DNA from: Harmothoe impar
Lineage: Eukaryota; Annelida; Polychaeta; Phyllodocida; Polynoidae
DNA length: 64,000 bases
Direction: 5' to 3'
Assembly (NCBI GenBank): GCA_947462335.1
Contig: OX381720.1
Location: forward strand, 63,385,946 to 63,449,945
Shown here: positions 44,501-52,270 of the stretch, piece by piece
Layout: every line of letters starts with the position of its first letter
Numbering within the stretch: the first letter of the stretch is position 1
The notes under the pieces: generated by a model
What the model was told of the DNA's origin: nothing
The model's database searches: none
What the model saw: the letters and a program-made list of their open reading frames with translations, nothing else
Program-made: the position numbers and the translations under genes

Positions 44501-45381
44501 CAACACAGGTGTCACACTGAATGCCACACACAGGTAGTATAGCCAGGTCCCACACTAAATGCCACACACAGGTCCCACACTAAATGCCACACACAGGTCC
44601 CACAATGAATGCCACAACACAGGTCCCTAACTGAATTCCACACACAGGTCCAACACTGGATGCCACAAACAGGTCCCACACTGAATGCCACAACTCAGGC
44701 CCCACACTGAATGCCACAACACAGATCCCACACTGAATGCCACACACAAGCTATTAGTTTAGCTGCATTGGGGTAGCTGCATCAGATGCCACAATTTTAG
44801 TATATTGACGCAGCACACATCAATGACCATTTTGATATAACAAAAGTGTAAACTATGTGTTCTTATAAAACAGATCCAGATCAAACTAACATTATTACCC
44901 CCAGCAGTCCTGACAGAGGGTCAGTATATCTTTGTAGCAAGGGAGGACACATTCTGATTAACCTCATAAAACAGGTAAAATAGTGCAAACATGGACTGTA
45001 ACTTTTAGGGGCAGGGTACAATACCTGGTCCCAAATTGCCTCCAAGTAAACTTGTGTGAGTGTGTACTAGATTGGGGTATACCAAAGCCTATCTAATAGT
45101 TTAGGCATGCCCAATGCTTGTAATAGATTGCCCTTTTTTGCGGGGCTACTAATACTTATTGTGCATCATGCTGACCCAATGGGAGTTCTCAACTCCTTAA
45201 TGTCTGAATGTTTTGATGCAACCCTGGTGAGTTACTGACCAGGGCTGCATTCATCATGCCGGCCAAGGGCATGATCCATTTCTGCATTGTGTCAGGTTTT
45301 AATAAGATATGATTTACCTGTTGATAGCGGGCATCCTGCTAGCCATAGAACCACCAGGGTAGTCGAACATAGTCTCCTCAT
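20393..45381 (-). CDS. Lectin B: multi-CTLD, Thr/Asp-repeat, ten-CCP membrane protein (possibly two genes)
   Basis: Twenty-two minus-strand exons with compatible phases add to 3915 nt, or 1304 residues. The order is: signal peptide (45381), CTLD (41996-41370), two 14-residue linkers (40681, 38859), two CTLDs (31116-28904), a linker (28000), a Thr/Asp repeat (27543), ten CCP/sushi modules (26831-20683) and a TM segment with a short tail (20529-20393). CTLD plus CCPs plus TM recalls selectins, but there is no EGF module. The likely role is a cell-surface lectin or complement-type receptor; this is inferred from domains. The join across the LINE-bearing intron (38818 to 31116) rests on phase and the lack of any other start. 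A separate gene beginning upstream of 31116 is the alternative. Confidence 0.55.
20683..20865 (-). CDS. Lectin B exon: CCP module 10
   Basis: A phase 1-1 exon of 61 codons with four Cys (IRCAV, NVSCAEG, TTCTIDG, ANCEG) and the W in GQWNPP, typical of sushi modules. Paralogue: 52731-52913. Confidence 0.85.
21111..21296 (-). CDS. Lectin B exon: CCP module 9
   Basis: The sushi pattern is VHCPPVP, YSCLHGY, ITCTHTGQW, DCQG. Splice sites are TTACAG and GTAAAA. It is almost identical to 53208-53393. Confidence 0.87.
21648..21836 (-). CDS. Lectin B exon: CCP module 8
   Basis: The sushi pattern is RCPEIPEVP, NYTCDQGHQF, VNCTADGTW, EGCTG. Phase 1-1, donor GTGTGT. Its twin is 53803-53991. Confidence 0.87.
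21940..22059. repeat. Direct repeat of the CCP-7 exon end (copy of 23396-23515)
   Basis: About 120 bp (CCTACTCA..ATAATATGCATC... to ...CACAGTTCAGCAG) recur right of the foldback element as 23396-23515, which runs into the CCP-7 exon donor. The foldback is thus framed by a diverged direct repeat containing a piece of an exon boundary. Confidence 0.65.
22060..23393. mobile_element. Foldback (long-TIR) transposon, about 1.33 kb
   Basis: The left end CTACAGTGGCCCAGGAGGGC is mirrored at the right end, and the two arms of about 0.65 kb are complementary almost throughout, meeting near 22765. Each arm carries tandem 21-bp units (GATATGAGAATTCAGTTTTC) and 50-60-bp units near the centre. CAGA flanks both ends and could be a 4-bp target duplication. 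There is no protein-coding capacity. It lies in a lectin B intron. Confidence 0.85.
23505..23687 (-). CDS. Lectin B exon: CCP module 7
   Basis: The sushi pattern is KTCPVVE, TQTCHHGY, VGCGKDLTW, LNCE. Phase 1-1, donor GTAAAT. Its twin is 54218-54400. Confidence 0.85.
23872..24117 (-). CDS. Lectin B exon: long CCP module 6
   Basis: An 82-codon module, longer than a normal sushi. It has ITCKMP, NFYCLRGY, LSCEQDGKW, then an extra stretch ending FDVEYINDGCMG. The donor is GTGAGT. Its twin (63763 onwards) is the exon whose donor was hit by the Polinton-like element. Confidence 0.85.
24371..24556 (-). CDS. Lectin B exon: CCP module 5
   Basis: The sushi pattern is VTCPPVQ, LFTCVSGYWF, VSCLDTGKW, PNCKG. 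Splice sites are CCTTACAG and GTAGAA, phase 1-1. Confidence 0.86.
25191..25376 (-). CDS. Lectin B exon: CCP module 4
   Basis: The sushi pattern is GGCSPVP, SVTCEVGYRY, LTCTGTGDW, PACLS. The acceptor is TTTCCAG and the donor GTGAGC. Confidence 0.86.
25630..25776 (-). CDS. Lectin B exon: short, degenerate CCP module 3
   Basis: Only 49 codons. Four Cys are present (IGCAGG, TRCDKD, VSVCTSTG, SPCSG), but the usual W is replaced (GSLSPP) and the N-terminal loop is short. Splice sites are CTCATAG and GTCAGT. It is a divergent sushi module or a related four-Cys module. Confidence 0.68.
26177..26359 (-). CDS. Lectin B exon: CCP module 2
   Basis: The sushi pattern is IKCPALD, TLTCHVGHKF, VLCLRKGEW, EPCSR. 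Splice sites are CCCTTCAG and GTAAGT. Confidence 0.86.
26664..26831 (-). CDS. Lectin B exon: CCP module 1
   Basis: The sushi pattern is ECPQSPV, YTCKQGFTF, ILCSPQGTW, NCNS. Splice sites are TACCTACAG and GTGAGT. Confidence 0.86.
27031..27543 (-). CDS. Lectin B exon: Thr/Asp-rich repeat (stalk)
   Basis: After the acceptor CCCAAACAG the frame encodes about 20 imperfect copies of TKTDAVT / NTDTDAV, then SASSVSPLPYLTKPTAAN. It is Thr-rich and likely extended and O-glycosylated, as a stalk between lectin and sushi modules. The donor GTGATT (27030) is weak, but it gives phase 1, matching CCP 1. If unused, the frame stops at 26987, which would truncate the protein before the sushi part. Confidence 0.6.
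27881..28000 (-). CDS. Lectin B exon: Ser/Thr linker after CTLD 3
   Basis: A 40-codon phase 1-1 exon (MLSDQMFSSPSQQELSAPAC... to TTTAHIQ) flanked by TTTGCAG and GTGCGT. It is low-complexity Ser/Thr/Pro sequence. Confidence 0.65.
28904..29085 (-). CDS. Lectin B exon: CTLD 3 second half
   Basis: It encodes MHIGLRKSPSWSWSGTGCPL to the C-terminal CTLD cysteines (SDHACGVI, AMC). The MHIGL core matches the WIGL motif. The acceptor is CATGTAG and the donor GTGAGT. Confidence 0.78.
29487..29688 (-). CDS. Lectin B exon: CTLD 3 first half
   Basis: It encodes SPCLLSSPVPSGHQYCEVF, FTHDQAHTVCNLLGHGYELA and DWTELKAILLENG, which fit the first CTLD helices and strands. The acceptor is GCTCCAG and the donor GTAAGT, phase 1 to 2. 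Confidence 0.78.
29728..29925. mobile_element. Short MITE-like element
   Basis: TACTGTAAATTCCTG at the left and the complement of GTAATTTACGGTA at the right form a short TIR around about 190 bp with repeated TGTATAACCCGCAC motifs. It is in a lectin B intron; class unknown. Confidence 0.55.
30279..30478 (-). CDS. Lectin B exon: CTLD 2 second half
   Basis: It encodes YWMRIRWKESLSNFTDLLL to CVIGVAGHYPTFRSEPCEHG and the final C of NVCER. The donor is GTGAGG. YWMRIRW corresponds to the WIGL position. Confidence 0.75.
30787..30822. repeat. Perfect 14-bp-stem hairpin
   Basis: TGCACCAATGCAGC, an 8-nt spacer, then its exact complement. It lies in an intron of lectin B within a dispersed repeat related to sequence near 45220-45260 (shared GGTGAGTTACT and CCAG motifs). 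Confidence 0.8.
30909..31116 (-). CDS. Lectin B exon: CTLD 2 first half
   Basis: It encodes QPVTFDDVECATSFTASGKE, YCITSGKRTN and LCAALGYMLVHFSNTDEWDK, a typical first CTLD half. The acceptor is CTTTACAG and the donor GTAAGT, phase 1 to 2. Confidence 0.77.
31735..33180 (+). CDS. LINE ORF1 protein with C-terminal NADAR (YbiA-like) domain
   Basis: A 481-residue ORF from ATG 31735. Residues about 20-90 look like a coiled coil (VTRQKKKFKLLDLDLGKS; MIESLEERVSELEREKR). About 90-165 fit an ORF1p RRM (NLILTGVPEND; YRIGRQ; RPIMLKL). About 170-230 resemble the ORF1p C-terminal domain. About 244-390 carry NADAR-family landmarks: FLSNF, YTTAESLYQSQRAM, CPFEAKRKA, W-E-T-R-K, TGDAYWSSGW and GENQLGLILEHLRDD. 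A Ser/Asp run and a Lys-rich tail follow. ORF1 proteins coat LINE RNA. NADAR proteins bind or hydrolyse ADP-ribose derivatives, including ADP-ribosylated guanine in some bacterial systems. The combined role is unknown. Confidence 0.8.
   Translation: MSTPTIKPKVPKKPGDVDLLKLTEAVIELQGQMEALVTDSTNLKNKVTRQKKKFKLLDLDLGKSYAVQSRQEKMIESLEERVSELEREKRACNLILTGVPENDNDNTVDQVDDLLKDLQVSYDHKATLSVYRIGRQNRVDPRPRPIMLKLKNMSQKIEVFKGLKLLRGNDTWRRTYINDDLNPVDQRKQRDMRQLAGYIRANGGEAQQRGMSIIVGNTRFNYNELEYLPKGQRLSDCKTRKVKDGVAFQGPASFLSNFHKVDLMHKGNLYTTAESLYQSQRAMACGQPELAKEISMTICPFEAKRKASKIVDNKDWETRKRPTMKFIQVLKYSDPKLMAKLKETDGHLYEATTGDAYWSSGWALKDSHEIEERTVKGENQLGLILEHLRDDNLSDDSDSDSESDSDSEEEGSEPEVAPPEPEETPQAPIPQEDGKPVQQAAQAPVPQKVNNQGDRTDRDKSTQHKVTTPSPRKAKKGKKNR
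33562..34242 (+). CDS. LINE SGNH/GDSL-hydrolase-like ORF
   Basis: 226 residues. Block I is VAVFGDSRVNSL (the GDS Ser), block II Gly is in PLPGASFKSV, block III is SAGVNDMT (G-x-N-D), and block V is DGLHYTEG (D-x-x-H). These are the catalytic Ser, Gly, Asn and Asp/His of SGNH esterases. Esterase domains are known from CR1-type LINE ORF1 proteins; here the domain stands alone between ORF1 and the endonuclease-RT. Substrate unknown. The frame is intact. Confidence 0.8.
   Translation: MAPMVAVFGDSRVNSLFESELRRQNTSGYNINVYPLPGASFKSVCIAANNYIRCNRGDITYISAGVNDMTTPHKPAYKGGRKTFTFDWDSEDDFVFKICDTLTAMYQYLLSLHDDQRIILCPLIGAQLNRTCTNATDERQSFMDNGIWRINSCVAQLNRHGKTSTPWFSRIVHTRRNTVGKRHEYRKFLADGLHYTEGLITMVTKVVATHIERTKEKIAIQGYKPV
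34294..34424 (+). repeat. Two tandem 64-bp units carrying a conserved stem-loop
   Basis: The unit contains GGGTTTAATTGATTG, then ACATGCTTTA and CTTGTCGTGTATGATAAG. The last motif can fold: CUUGUC pairs with GAUAAG (one G-U) around a 6-nt loop. Two more copies are in the LINE 3' UTR at about 37769-37786 and 37826-37843. Confidence 0.75.
34845..37380 (+). pseudogene. LINE endonuclease-reverse transcriptase ORF, broken in the endonuclease
   Basis: The N-terminal part (34845-35327, 160 residues) is the start of an APE-type endonuclease: HLNLRSIRN, CSESWLEE, GGLLTYIRDE, NVYRPPKGD. It then shifts frame and ends. The later endonuclease motifs (GDxN, SDH) are absent, so roughly a hundred codons appear deleted near 35300-35330. 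The second part (35308-37380) holds a full RT: NYRPISLLP, FIDLKKAFDTVDH, GVPQGSILGPLL, YADDMVLYV and YLGVILDKSLTYE, then a thumb and tail. The RT active-site Asp pair is intact. Without the endonuclease this copy could not insert itself. Confidence 0.82.
37381..37920 (+). other. LINE 3' UTR
   Basis: It contains (ATT)n at about 37735-37760 and two CTTGTCGTG(YA)(TA)GATAAG stem-loop motifs at about 37769 and 37826, then ends in CAATCAATCA and a short A-run. LINE RTs recognise their RNA 3' end, so these motifs are plausible recognition elements. Confidence 0.65.
38165..38440. repeat. 45-bp minisatellite, copy beside linker exon 2 of lectin B
   Basis: About six imperfect units of the GATGTTGAGGTACCAGTGTT type, like those at 9880-10080 and 39783-40580. 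Confidence 0.88.
38453..38809. mobile_element. MITE (357 bp) with GTAC target duplication
   Basis: The ends are ACTGAAAATCC and its imperfect complement GGAATATCAGT-like (here GCAATATCAGT). GTAC flanks both sides. The paralogous site in lectin A (10113-10130) lacks it and reads CAGAGGGTACTTACCTGC, so the empty site is known. The insert lies just inside the donor of the linker exon, and the GTAC duplication keeps the donor GTAAGTAC. A second copy is at 47868-48223. Confidence 0.88.
38818..38859 (-). CDS. Lectin B linker exon 2 (42 bp)
   Basis: Same splice sites and phase as the lectin A linker, with one Ala to Pro change (LSAAPTTPA). The donor is reconstituted beside a MITE. Confidence 0.7.
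39431..39749. mobile_element. MITE (319 bp), intact copy
   Basis: The ends GGGTAAACACTGAC and GTTAGTGTCTACCC are imperfect inverted repeats. It is the same family as the element split by the LINE. It belongs to a local duplication that also copied the linker exon. Confidence 0.7.
39783..40580. repeat. 45-bp minisatellite, about 18 copies
   Basis: A large array of units CCCTATAGATGTTGAGGTAC plus CAGTGTTTGTCCCTAGCTGA. It lies in a lectin B intron between the two linker exons. Confidence 0.92.
40640..40681 (-). CDS. Lectin B linker exon 1 (42 bp)
   Basis: CTGATTCAG acceptor and GTAGGTAC donor. It encodes the same 14 residues as in lectin A. Phase 1-1, so one or both linkers can be used without changing frame. 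Confidence 0.72.
41370..41560 (-). CDS. Lectin B exon: CTLD 1 second half
   Basis: It encodes YNLPFWIGMTRTSTSSSWQN to LCAYGQKNKLWGLSC and RRI(C). FWIGM is the WIGL motif. The acceptor is AAACTTAG; the donor GTAATA is weak, as in lectin A. Confidence 0.78.
41840..41996 (-). CDS. Lectin B exon: CTLD 1 first half
   Basis: It encodes EAVSCTGANMDVYDGQCYE to LEWLCDFM. Splice sites are ATCACCAG and GTAAGC, phase 1 to 2. Unlike lectin A, I find only one copy of this exon here. Confidence 0.78.
42100..42830. other. Lectin B first intron, non-repetitive part
   Basis: AT-rich; no exon supported. Confidence 0.5.
42835..44750. repeat. 1.9-kb VNTR (GGTCCCACACTGAATGCCAC)
   Basis: About eighty units of 22-25 bp (GTCCCACACTGAATGCCACA plus CACAG), with spaced GTAGTATAGCCAG inserts giving a higher-order pattern. 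It is in the first intron of lectin B. Long minus-strand ORFs cross it in several frames only because unit lengths shift without stops; they are not genes. Confidence 0.95.
45318..45381 (-). CDS. Lectin B first coding exon: signal peptide
   Basis: The ATG is followed by RRLCSTTLVVLWLAGCPLST, then CAACAG|GTAAAT in phase 1. It is the close twin of the lectin A signal exon at 15118-15181. Confidence 0.75.
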
Positions 45382-46029
45382 ATTGAAGAAGTTGGATGCA
45401 GCATCTCACCAACTAAACCACAGCATTTTACCAGTAGTACACCTGAACTGTCTATTCACTGTCGCTTTGGATGTCTGTTAAAGAAATCCAGTCTTCTATG
45501 CTCCACAGGTCCGCTCTCTTGCGTTATCCAATAGAATCTGAGCTGACCGTGCCAGATACTTCCTTGCACATGACCTGGGTTGCCATGGTTTGATTAGTTA
45601 CTTGATTCCCATGGCAAGAAAATTTTATGTTTTTGGTGTCCTGACTTCACTAACAAGCTGATATGAAATGGAAAATCTGAGTAGAGTATGTGTTTACTTT
45701 AAGCAAGATCAATTCTGTTCTGCAATTACCACATTTACCAGATAAGTCTCATCTCAAACAACTACCTCACAACTTTTGCAACATCTAAGAGAAACCTACA
45801 CTTCTAATTGTTTTGCCCTATTACAAGTTGTGGTTCCCTCTACAGGACAAAGCCCTCATATCGTTGATCAATCACCAATTATTTCATGTCTTCTCAGCAG
45901 AACCAAAGCAATCCTACAGACATGGAGAGAAGCATGCAGCCAATCAGTGGTCTACACCATCAACCTTAACTCATGTTGATCCAAGCCTACAACAATTACA
46001 GACAGTACACAGGTGGAGGACTAGTATAG

Positions 46030-46520
46030 GAGAACAGGACGGCCTGCATTAACAGGCAGCCTCTACTTTCAGGTCGCCCAGCCTGTACTTTCAGGCCGCC
46101 CCTATACACTCTCCAATCACAGCAGGCTGATGTACCATGCAGGCAGCCTGGTATAGCAGGCTGCAGCTCAGGCTTTCACACCTTCTCCAACCAGAGACTC
46201 TGCTACATGTGTCTCACATTAGATAAAATACTGATTTAAACTCATAATAACTCAGAAATGCAATGGACCATGCACATAATGCATATAAAAGTTGGTAGCT
46301 GTTATACTCATCTATATACTAGATAGGTGTAAATATTTCGCAAATATCATATAAAAATCGCAAATATGGTTATATAAAAGCTGTAGTAAAATTACAGTGG
46401 TGTACTAGAACGGCCCATAATACAGGGCTGAGCGACCTGTAAAACCAGCCTGGGTGGGTAATCCAGTCTGTATTGTTAATCCGGGAAGTCTTCCACCTGG
46501 TACACTAACACACTTACAAT
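46030..46520. repeat. Dispersed CAGCCTG/CAGGCTG repeat, inverted copy of 14100-14650
   Basis: It is absent from the otherwise homologous 5' flank of lectin A (about 15700-15960 aligns with about 45990-46030 and 46680-46810), so it looks inserted. Confidence 0.55.
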
Positions 46521-46819
46521 CCCCGATATACGCTGGTTAGCACAGTGAATTAATCCCTGCAGCCTTCACCCGCCTCATGCCACACTCAGAGCTGCCGGTT
46601 TCTGTTATTAGCTTTAGTCAATGTAGAATCCAGCAATCAATAATACTTAAACCCTGCTTTTGCCCTTTGTCATGAATTCAATCATTGTACCGCCAACTGG
46701 GTGTGCTGGTCAGCTGAATGCTGGATTAGTTACCAGAGTTGCATTCATGCATTACAACAACACAAGGGTAAAATGCATCATTGCTTTATGCTGCCTAGAA
46801 CTCTTCCTTATTTTTACAA

Positions 46820-49800
46820 GAAAATTATCAATTTTGGATGATTTTAAGCACTCTGTGATTTTCTCAAAAATGTTGACCTTATATTTATCTATTTACCTGC
46901 AGGGATCCTGGACAATTTGTGGTCTATACTATTACTTGATATCTCTTAGAAAGTGATTATCCCAACTTAAGTTAAAGTGATGTCCTATGCACTGGAGGGC
47001 CGTATTCAATGCCTCCATTGAATACAACATGGCCATATTCTATGGGCTAAGAAAAGGTTGGTTTTCATTCATTAAATGGCTTCAAATAAAAAAATAAACA
47101 CAAATGCCAACTACATTGATACAGCTCTGATGTATTTCACTCCTGGGGGCTGGGGCGCATCCTTTGGCATTTGTCTATATATATATGTAGATTCAATGAA
47201 CTTATAAGTTTAAAGTGATAATACATTACATATTTTTTGAAGTGTACACAGGGCTTTGCATAGCAGGCATCTCTTGGATGAAAAATATGTGAGTCGACTG
47301 GATGAGATTAAAATGTTAAAATATGACTGGTACAGCATGCAATTCTAAAGGGAGTTGCAACATAAGCTGTGTATCTGAGATATAGGTTGGACTAGTACAC
47401 TAATACAGGTATTGACCCACAGGAGGAGTATGGAGCCTTTCGGCAGAAGCACATTGACATGAGGCTTGAATACAGCACTGGTGAGTTACTCCAGACGACT
47501 GCATTCTGATGGTCCAGAGTGGACGATTATGTTAAATAACTTCATAATGACAAATATTTGACCTGACAATGACATATGGCAGCTGTTTGTTTGGGAAAAT
47601 CTGGCATTTAAAGTAGAGTGAGGGGTCAATATTCATGTAACTTTATGTTCAAAACTAGCTAACCTCTATACAGGTATACAAGTTATAGTAAGCCAATAGT
47701 ATGTGAATTGGTATGACAGTCTTGTATTTCATAAGATATGATAATTTAGATGTCAAAATATGGCCTAGATCAGGTATATTTTTAAGCTATTCTATGTGAC
47801 TCCCCTCCCCCCCTTACCTTCCATCCCCACCACACCTGTATAAGAAGTAAGAACTCCGTTTCAGTACACTGAAAATCCATAGGTTGAAAGGGTCATTCAG
47901 TACAGACTAACCCAGGTTGGTCATATGAGTGTTAGTCACAATAGCAAAGTTATGTTCAAAAATGACCGAGGGGTCAGTCGGAAATGGCTAACCTAGGTCC
48001 ATCATTGGTGTGTTGTATATGTAAACCACTAGTTGGGGCCACCTGTGATGACCACTCAGTGGCACCCCTGGAACTAAAAAGACTAAGGTGGGTTGGTCAG
48101 TTGTGACCAACCTGAAAATAATAACTAATCTAGGTTTGTCGTATAGGGAGCCGAAAAATGACTGACTAGGTTAGGCACTAGTGACTGAGAGGTTGGGCGC
48201 ATAGGGAGCCTAGGAATATCAGTGTACCCTTCAACATCCAAAACCTGCTTCAACTGACCTGAGTACACCTGGTTATGAAACTCATTGATTGTGTCATGTG
48301 CATCTTGCTTTGTTTTTCCAATTTATATAGTCATTGGCACTTTTAAGTTGACATATATATGTGCATGATCATAAGTTGGTTGTTATATTAGTTATAAAAA
48401 CTAAACAAGGTCATCTTGCCTTTAGTATTTGCCATATCATAAATAATGTTACAAAAAAATAAGGCACCTAAATTCCAATGCACTCTTTTGCACAACTGAA
48501 ATGTTTAATCAGAGAAGTGAAATAATATAATGTCAGGAGATTGAATGGGTAACTGATTATCCAGTACTACTTTTAATCTAATATGGCAAAATATTGATGA
48601 TTAATACCAAGACTATCGATGAGAGCAATCATGAATATAATTTAGTCCATGTGGAAATGGCGTGACATGTTAGCTCAGCTACATAAGTATACCTTGGTGC
48701 TCAGGTGTAGTTTATGTGTAGACTGTAGACCAATGCAGCAAATAAAGGGGACCTTTTGTGTTCATAAATATTGGTTTTAGCAAAATCTGAATAACATTGT
48801 CTATAATTGCCACCAGGGATTTATAGTATATTTATATTTTAATTATTTTTTAAGTAGTGTAGAATGCAGTATTTGAGATTATATTTATAGATACATTTAA
48901 GGATTGCAGGCCTGTTAGGGCCACAATGACGCTTATAGCCGGGATTATAAATGAGGTTATGTGAAAGTCTTCAAACTTTGACTTATCGTACACATCTAAG
49001 TGATATTCCTGAATTCTCCAGGTCAAACTACACAAGAATAAATGAGTCTGGTCCCGCTTTTTTCCAATTTTTGAAAACCTGTTATACAGGGTAACCAGCC
49101 TAAGCAGAGTTTTGTTTGTGCAACTTTTACCTTTTTTTGCAGAGCATCCTTCTGAGGCTACTGCTATGCCCCTTGAACTGAATGTATTTTTGGACATCAG
49201 AAATAATTATGAACTTGGGTAAATGTTAGGGATAAATGGCCTAGTTGAATTTTAACTACAAATGGTTTAAGAAAAAAAACCATCAAAAACACCGGAAAAG
49301 GAAAAATTCATTATTACATCTGGATCCATATTTTCAAATTAACTCCTGTCACTATTGCAGCAGGATATATCCTCATGGAACATCAGTAACACAAAAAATG
49401 GCATTCAACACCTGTCTTTTTTACTGAAACCTTTATATCTAGGGAAAATATCTAAACCAATGATGTTTACAATGTACATTTCTACTTCAACAATCTTTTA
49501 TGATCACTAAAAGCCAAACTGTGATCTATCCCCAAATTCAGGGAGGGGCAATTTATTTCAATGGCGAAAATTGCCTATATATGTCACAAATCAATGCTTA
49601 TACAATTGACTGTAGTATTGCAAAAAAAGAAGGACTCGAATGCCTACCCCATCTGGTGGGAGAAAGCAGTACTTTTGGTCAGCATATTTTAGAAAACAAT
49701 TAAAATGAAAAGTTTATTGATCATATAGGTTTTACAATATTAGGTTTGTGTCTAATGTTGAGTGTATTATATGAGCGTACATTTGACTTTATAGTTTTTT

Positions 49801-50545
49801 AATTCGTACTGTACAACACTCTGTGTACCCTTGACAATAAAATAATATATCTGATCACGTGACTAAGTTATGATTATACATTAACAGTTAAGTTTGTGTC
49901 CCTAACATCAGCCAGCTGTTGTCACGTAAGGAACACAACAGTTTACCCGTTGTATAATGTTCTCGCAATAACGCATACATGTTTTTATGAGAAACATAGT
50001 TGGTGACCTCGGTGCACTGGTCTGTCAGCAGTCATATCAGTTCAGGCAAAACTAGGAATAAAATAGCATAAAGGTGAAATTGCAGGAATTATTTGCCAAA
50101 ATATCACGTCTCAGCTCTCAAGAATGCCCGTACAACTCTTATGCGTTTCATCAGAAAAAAGAACCCAACAAAATCCAAAAGTGCCTGCCAAATTGTAAGA
50201 ATCCTACAAGCATTCTTGTGTGAACATTGTAGTAATTAAGCATGTATATATTTTGTTATTGACGAACAACATGACTGTTGGTCTTTAAGAGAATTCAGAG
50301 GCACTCTATGTACAATCATGATGTGATTCAACCAACATAGCCAAACTAATCAGATAAATTATTGAGATAACATCTTAATACAGGTACAACAAACATAACC
50401 AGACTCTAATCAGATAAGATAACTGAGATATAACATCTAAACACAGGTTATAATAATCAGATAAGATAACTGAGATATAACATCTCAACACAGATACAAC
50501 AAACATAGCCAGACTCTAATCAGATAAGATAAATGAGATATAACA
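46820..50545. other. Intergenic DNA
   Basis: Apart from the MITE at 47868-48223 I support no gene. A 115-residue minus-strand ORF at 48850-49197 ends in a hydrophobic stretch but has no recognisable domain. Positions 50340-50550 hold three or four diverged units of CAGATAAGATAACTGAGATA with ACATC. Confidence 0.5.
47868..48223. mobile_element. MITE (356 bp) with GTAC target duplication, second copy
   Basis: The ends are ACTGAAAATCC and GGAATATCAGT. It is flanked by GTAC (47864-47867 and 48224-48227) and closely similar to 38453-38809. Confidence 0.88.
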
Positions 50546-50551
50546 TCTTAA

Positions 50552-51415
50552 GGTAGGTCGATAGCATTGACTCAAAGAGTTTAGAATTCCACCAATTTTT
50601 TCCAAGAGATCATTTAGAACAAATACCTGAAGAGAAAATAGGGGGGTCCCCAGCTTCTTTTATAAATACAGAATTTTGAAAAATAAAAATATTTAGATTT
50701 TTCTCTGAAAAATTGAAAAAAATATCACAAGTTCCGTGATTTATTTTGCCATAACCTGGAACCACAAAAATATGAAATATCACACAATGAGCACCTAGAT
50801 GTTTCTCTTTATTCCAAAAATACTTTTATGGTTCTGTGACGCTGCATTCTGGGTAGAAAAATTATGTTTGGTTAAAAATATGGATTAATTTGTCATTATT
50901 TAAACACAAAATATTTTAAAATTAATAGTAAAAAAGTCATTTTCATGAAAAAATTTTTAAGGTCATTTGCAAACTAGTAAGACTAAATTTAACATAGGGT
51001 CCCTTTTGGGCCTTTGAAGTAAAAAAGGTACTACAAAAGTGTGCTTAATAAGATATTTGAAGTATTACATTGTGGGTTAAACGCTTATAATCATATTATG
51101 AAATGGTCTCACTATGTAGCCCAGGATATATTTTAGCAATCTATTCACCTTTAAAGTCCGAATTATTTCATTTATTAGTTGATAAATGTGGTTAATAACA
51201 AAATGTCTGAAATGCAAAAAGACCTTTAATTTCTTGTACAAAATGTAATGTCTGATAAAATGCTCAGTTTTGGTCAGAATTGTCCAAAAAATGACATTGG
51301 TGATGATGGTATATATGACCATACCCCTTATTAAATATGGCGTCATTCTGACGTATTTAAGGTAGATGTGCGGAAACATGCGCAGTGGTCCCGTTTTCAA
51401 TGGTATCGACCTACC
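50552..51415. mobile_element. TTAA-targeting non-autonomous DNA transposon (864 bp)
   Basis: The ends GGTAGGTCGATA and TATCGACCTACC are exact inverted repeats of 12 bp. TTAA flanks both sides (50548-50551, 51416-51419). Removing the element restores the local repeat unit GATATAACATCTTAACACAG. The TTAA target suggests piggyBac- or Kolobok-type mobilisation. There is no transposase gene. Confidence 0.9.
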
Positions 51416-51435
51416 TTAACACAGAAACCACAAAC

Positions 51436-51532
51436 TTCCCAGTGGGCACAGACCGCTTTTTTAGCTCTGCATATTCTTTGTAGAGCTTAATAAGTGGTTA
51501 TTGAGTGGTGCTTTTTTGAGGTGTGCCCACTG
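51436..51532. repeat. Miniature inverted-repeat element, about 95 bp
   Basis: CCCAGTGGGCACA at the left and TGTGCCCACTGGG at the right enclose about 70 bp. It lies next to the TTAA element. Confidence 0.7.
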
Positions 51533-52270
51533 GGATAGCCAGACTCTATTCAGATTTATATAAGATAACTGAGATATAACATCTTAACACAGAAGCTGGT
51601 CTCAACCTTCACACAACAGTTGTAAAGTACACTCATGAAGAAGGATGTGCAAATCGTAACAATCAGGTAAGTATATAATACGAGAAGTCGGTGCCTCGTC
51701 TTCCTAGTAACACACAACCTTTATCTTAAACTCAATGACCTTAAAGTTTGACTGTTCAGAAGCCTCCATGTGGATCCCAAATACTGTTGGCCTGAATTAC
51801 AGTGTAGAAAAAACTTCAGAGTACCTGGATTCAGAGTTGAATAGCTCATGTCAGAGTTGAGAATCTAATACTGACCATATTATCCCTTTGTTACTGCATA
51901 CTGCAGTGGATTGGTGAATATCATACTGGCCTGCCCCAGAGGCCCCACCATCACAACATGGGCAACCAGACGCATACACCAGTATACTAAAATTATGTTC
52001 AATTCAAATCAATGTCTGTTGAGAAACAAGTAGCATTGATAATGTCTAGGATGTCTAACTCTAGAGTAGACTACTGCATCAATATAATGTTGTTTGTATA
52101 AGATGTGGGTTGTCAAAAGGTATCAGTGGTATCCCTTCTGATGCCCCAAGGAGCTAATGCATGTTTCCCGGAGCTCCATGTCCAGAAGGTGAAGGTAACA
52201 CAGAACATAAGTCTATGAGTCAGAAATTAATGTTGATGTCCACCGTAGTCTCATGCATAGAATGTCACAA

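Noticed and set aside
43003..44527. Long minus-strand ORFs (up to 427 codons) rich in CGIQCGTCVWHSVWDL-type repeats
   Set aside because: They are translations of a 22-25-bp tandem repeat, open in more than one frame, and lie within an intron.
48850..49197. 115-codon minus-strand ORF ending in a hydrophobic stretch
   Set aside because: No start context, splice partners or recognisable domain; AT-rich intergenic DNA. Could still be an exon, but the sequence alone does not support it.
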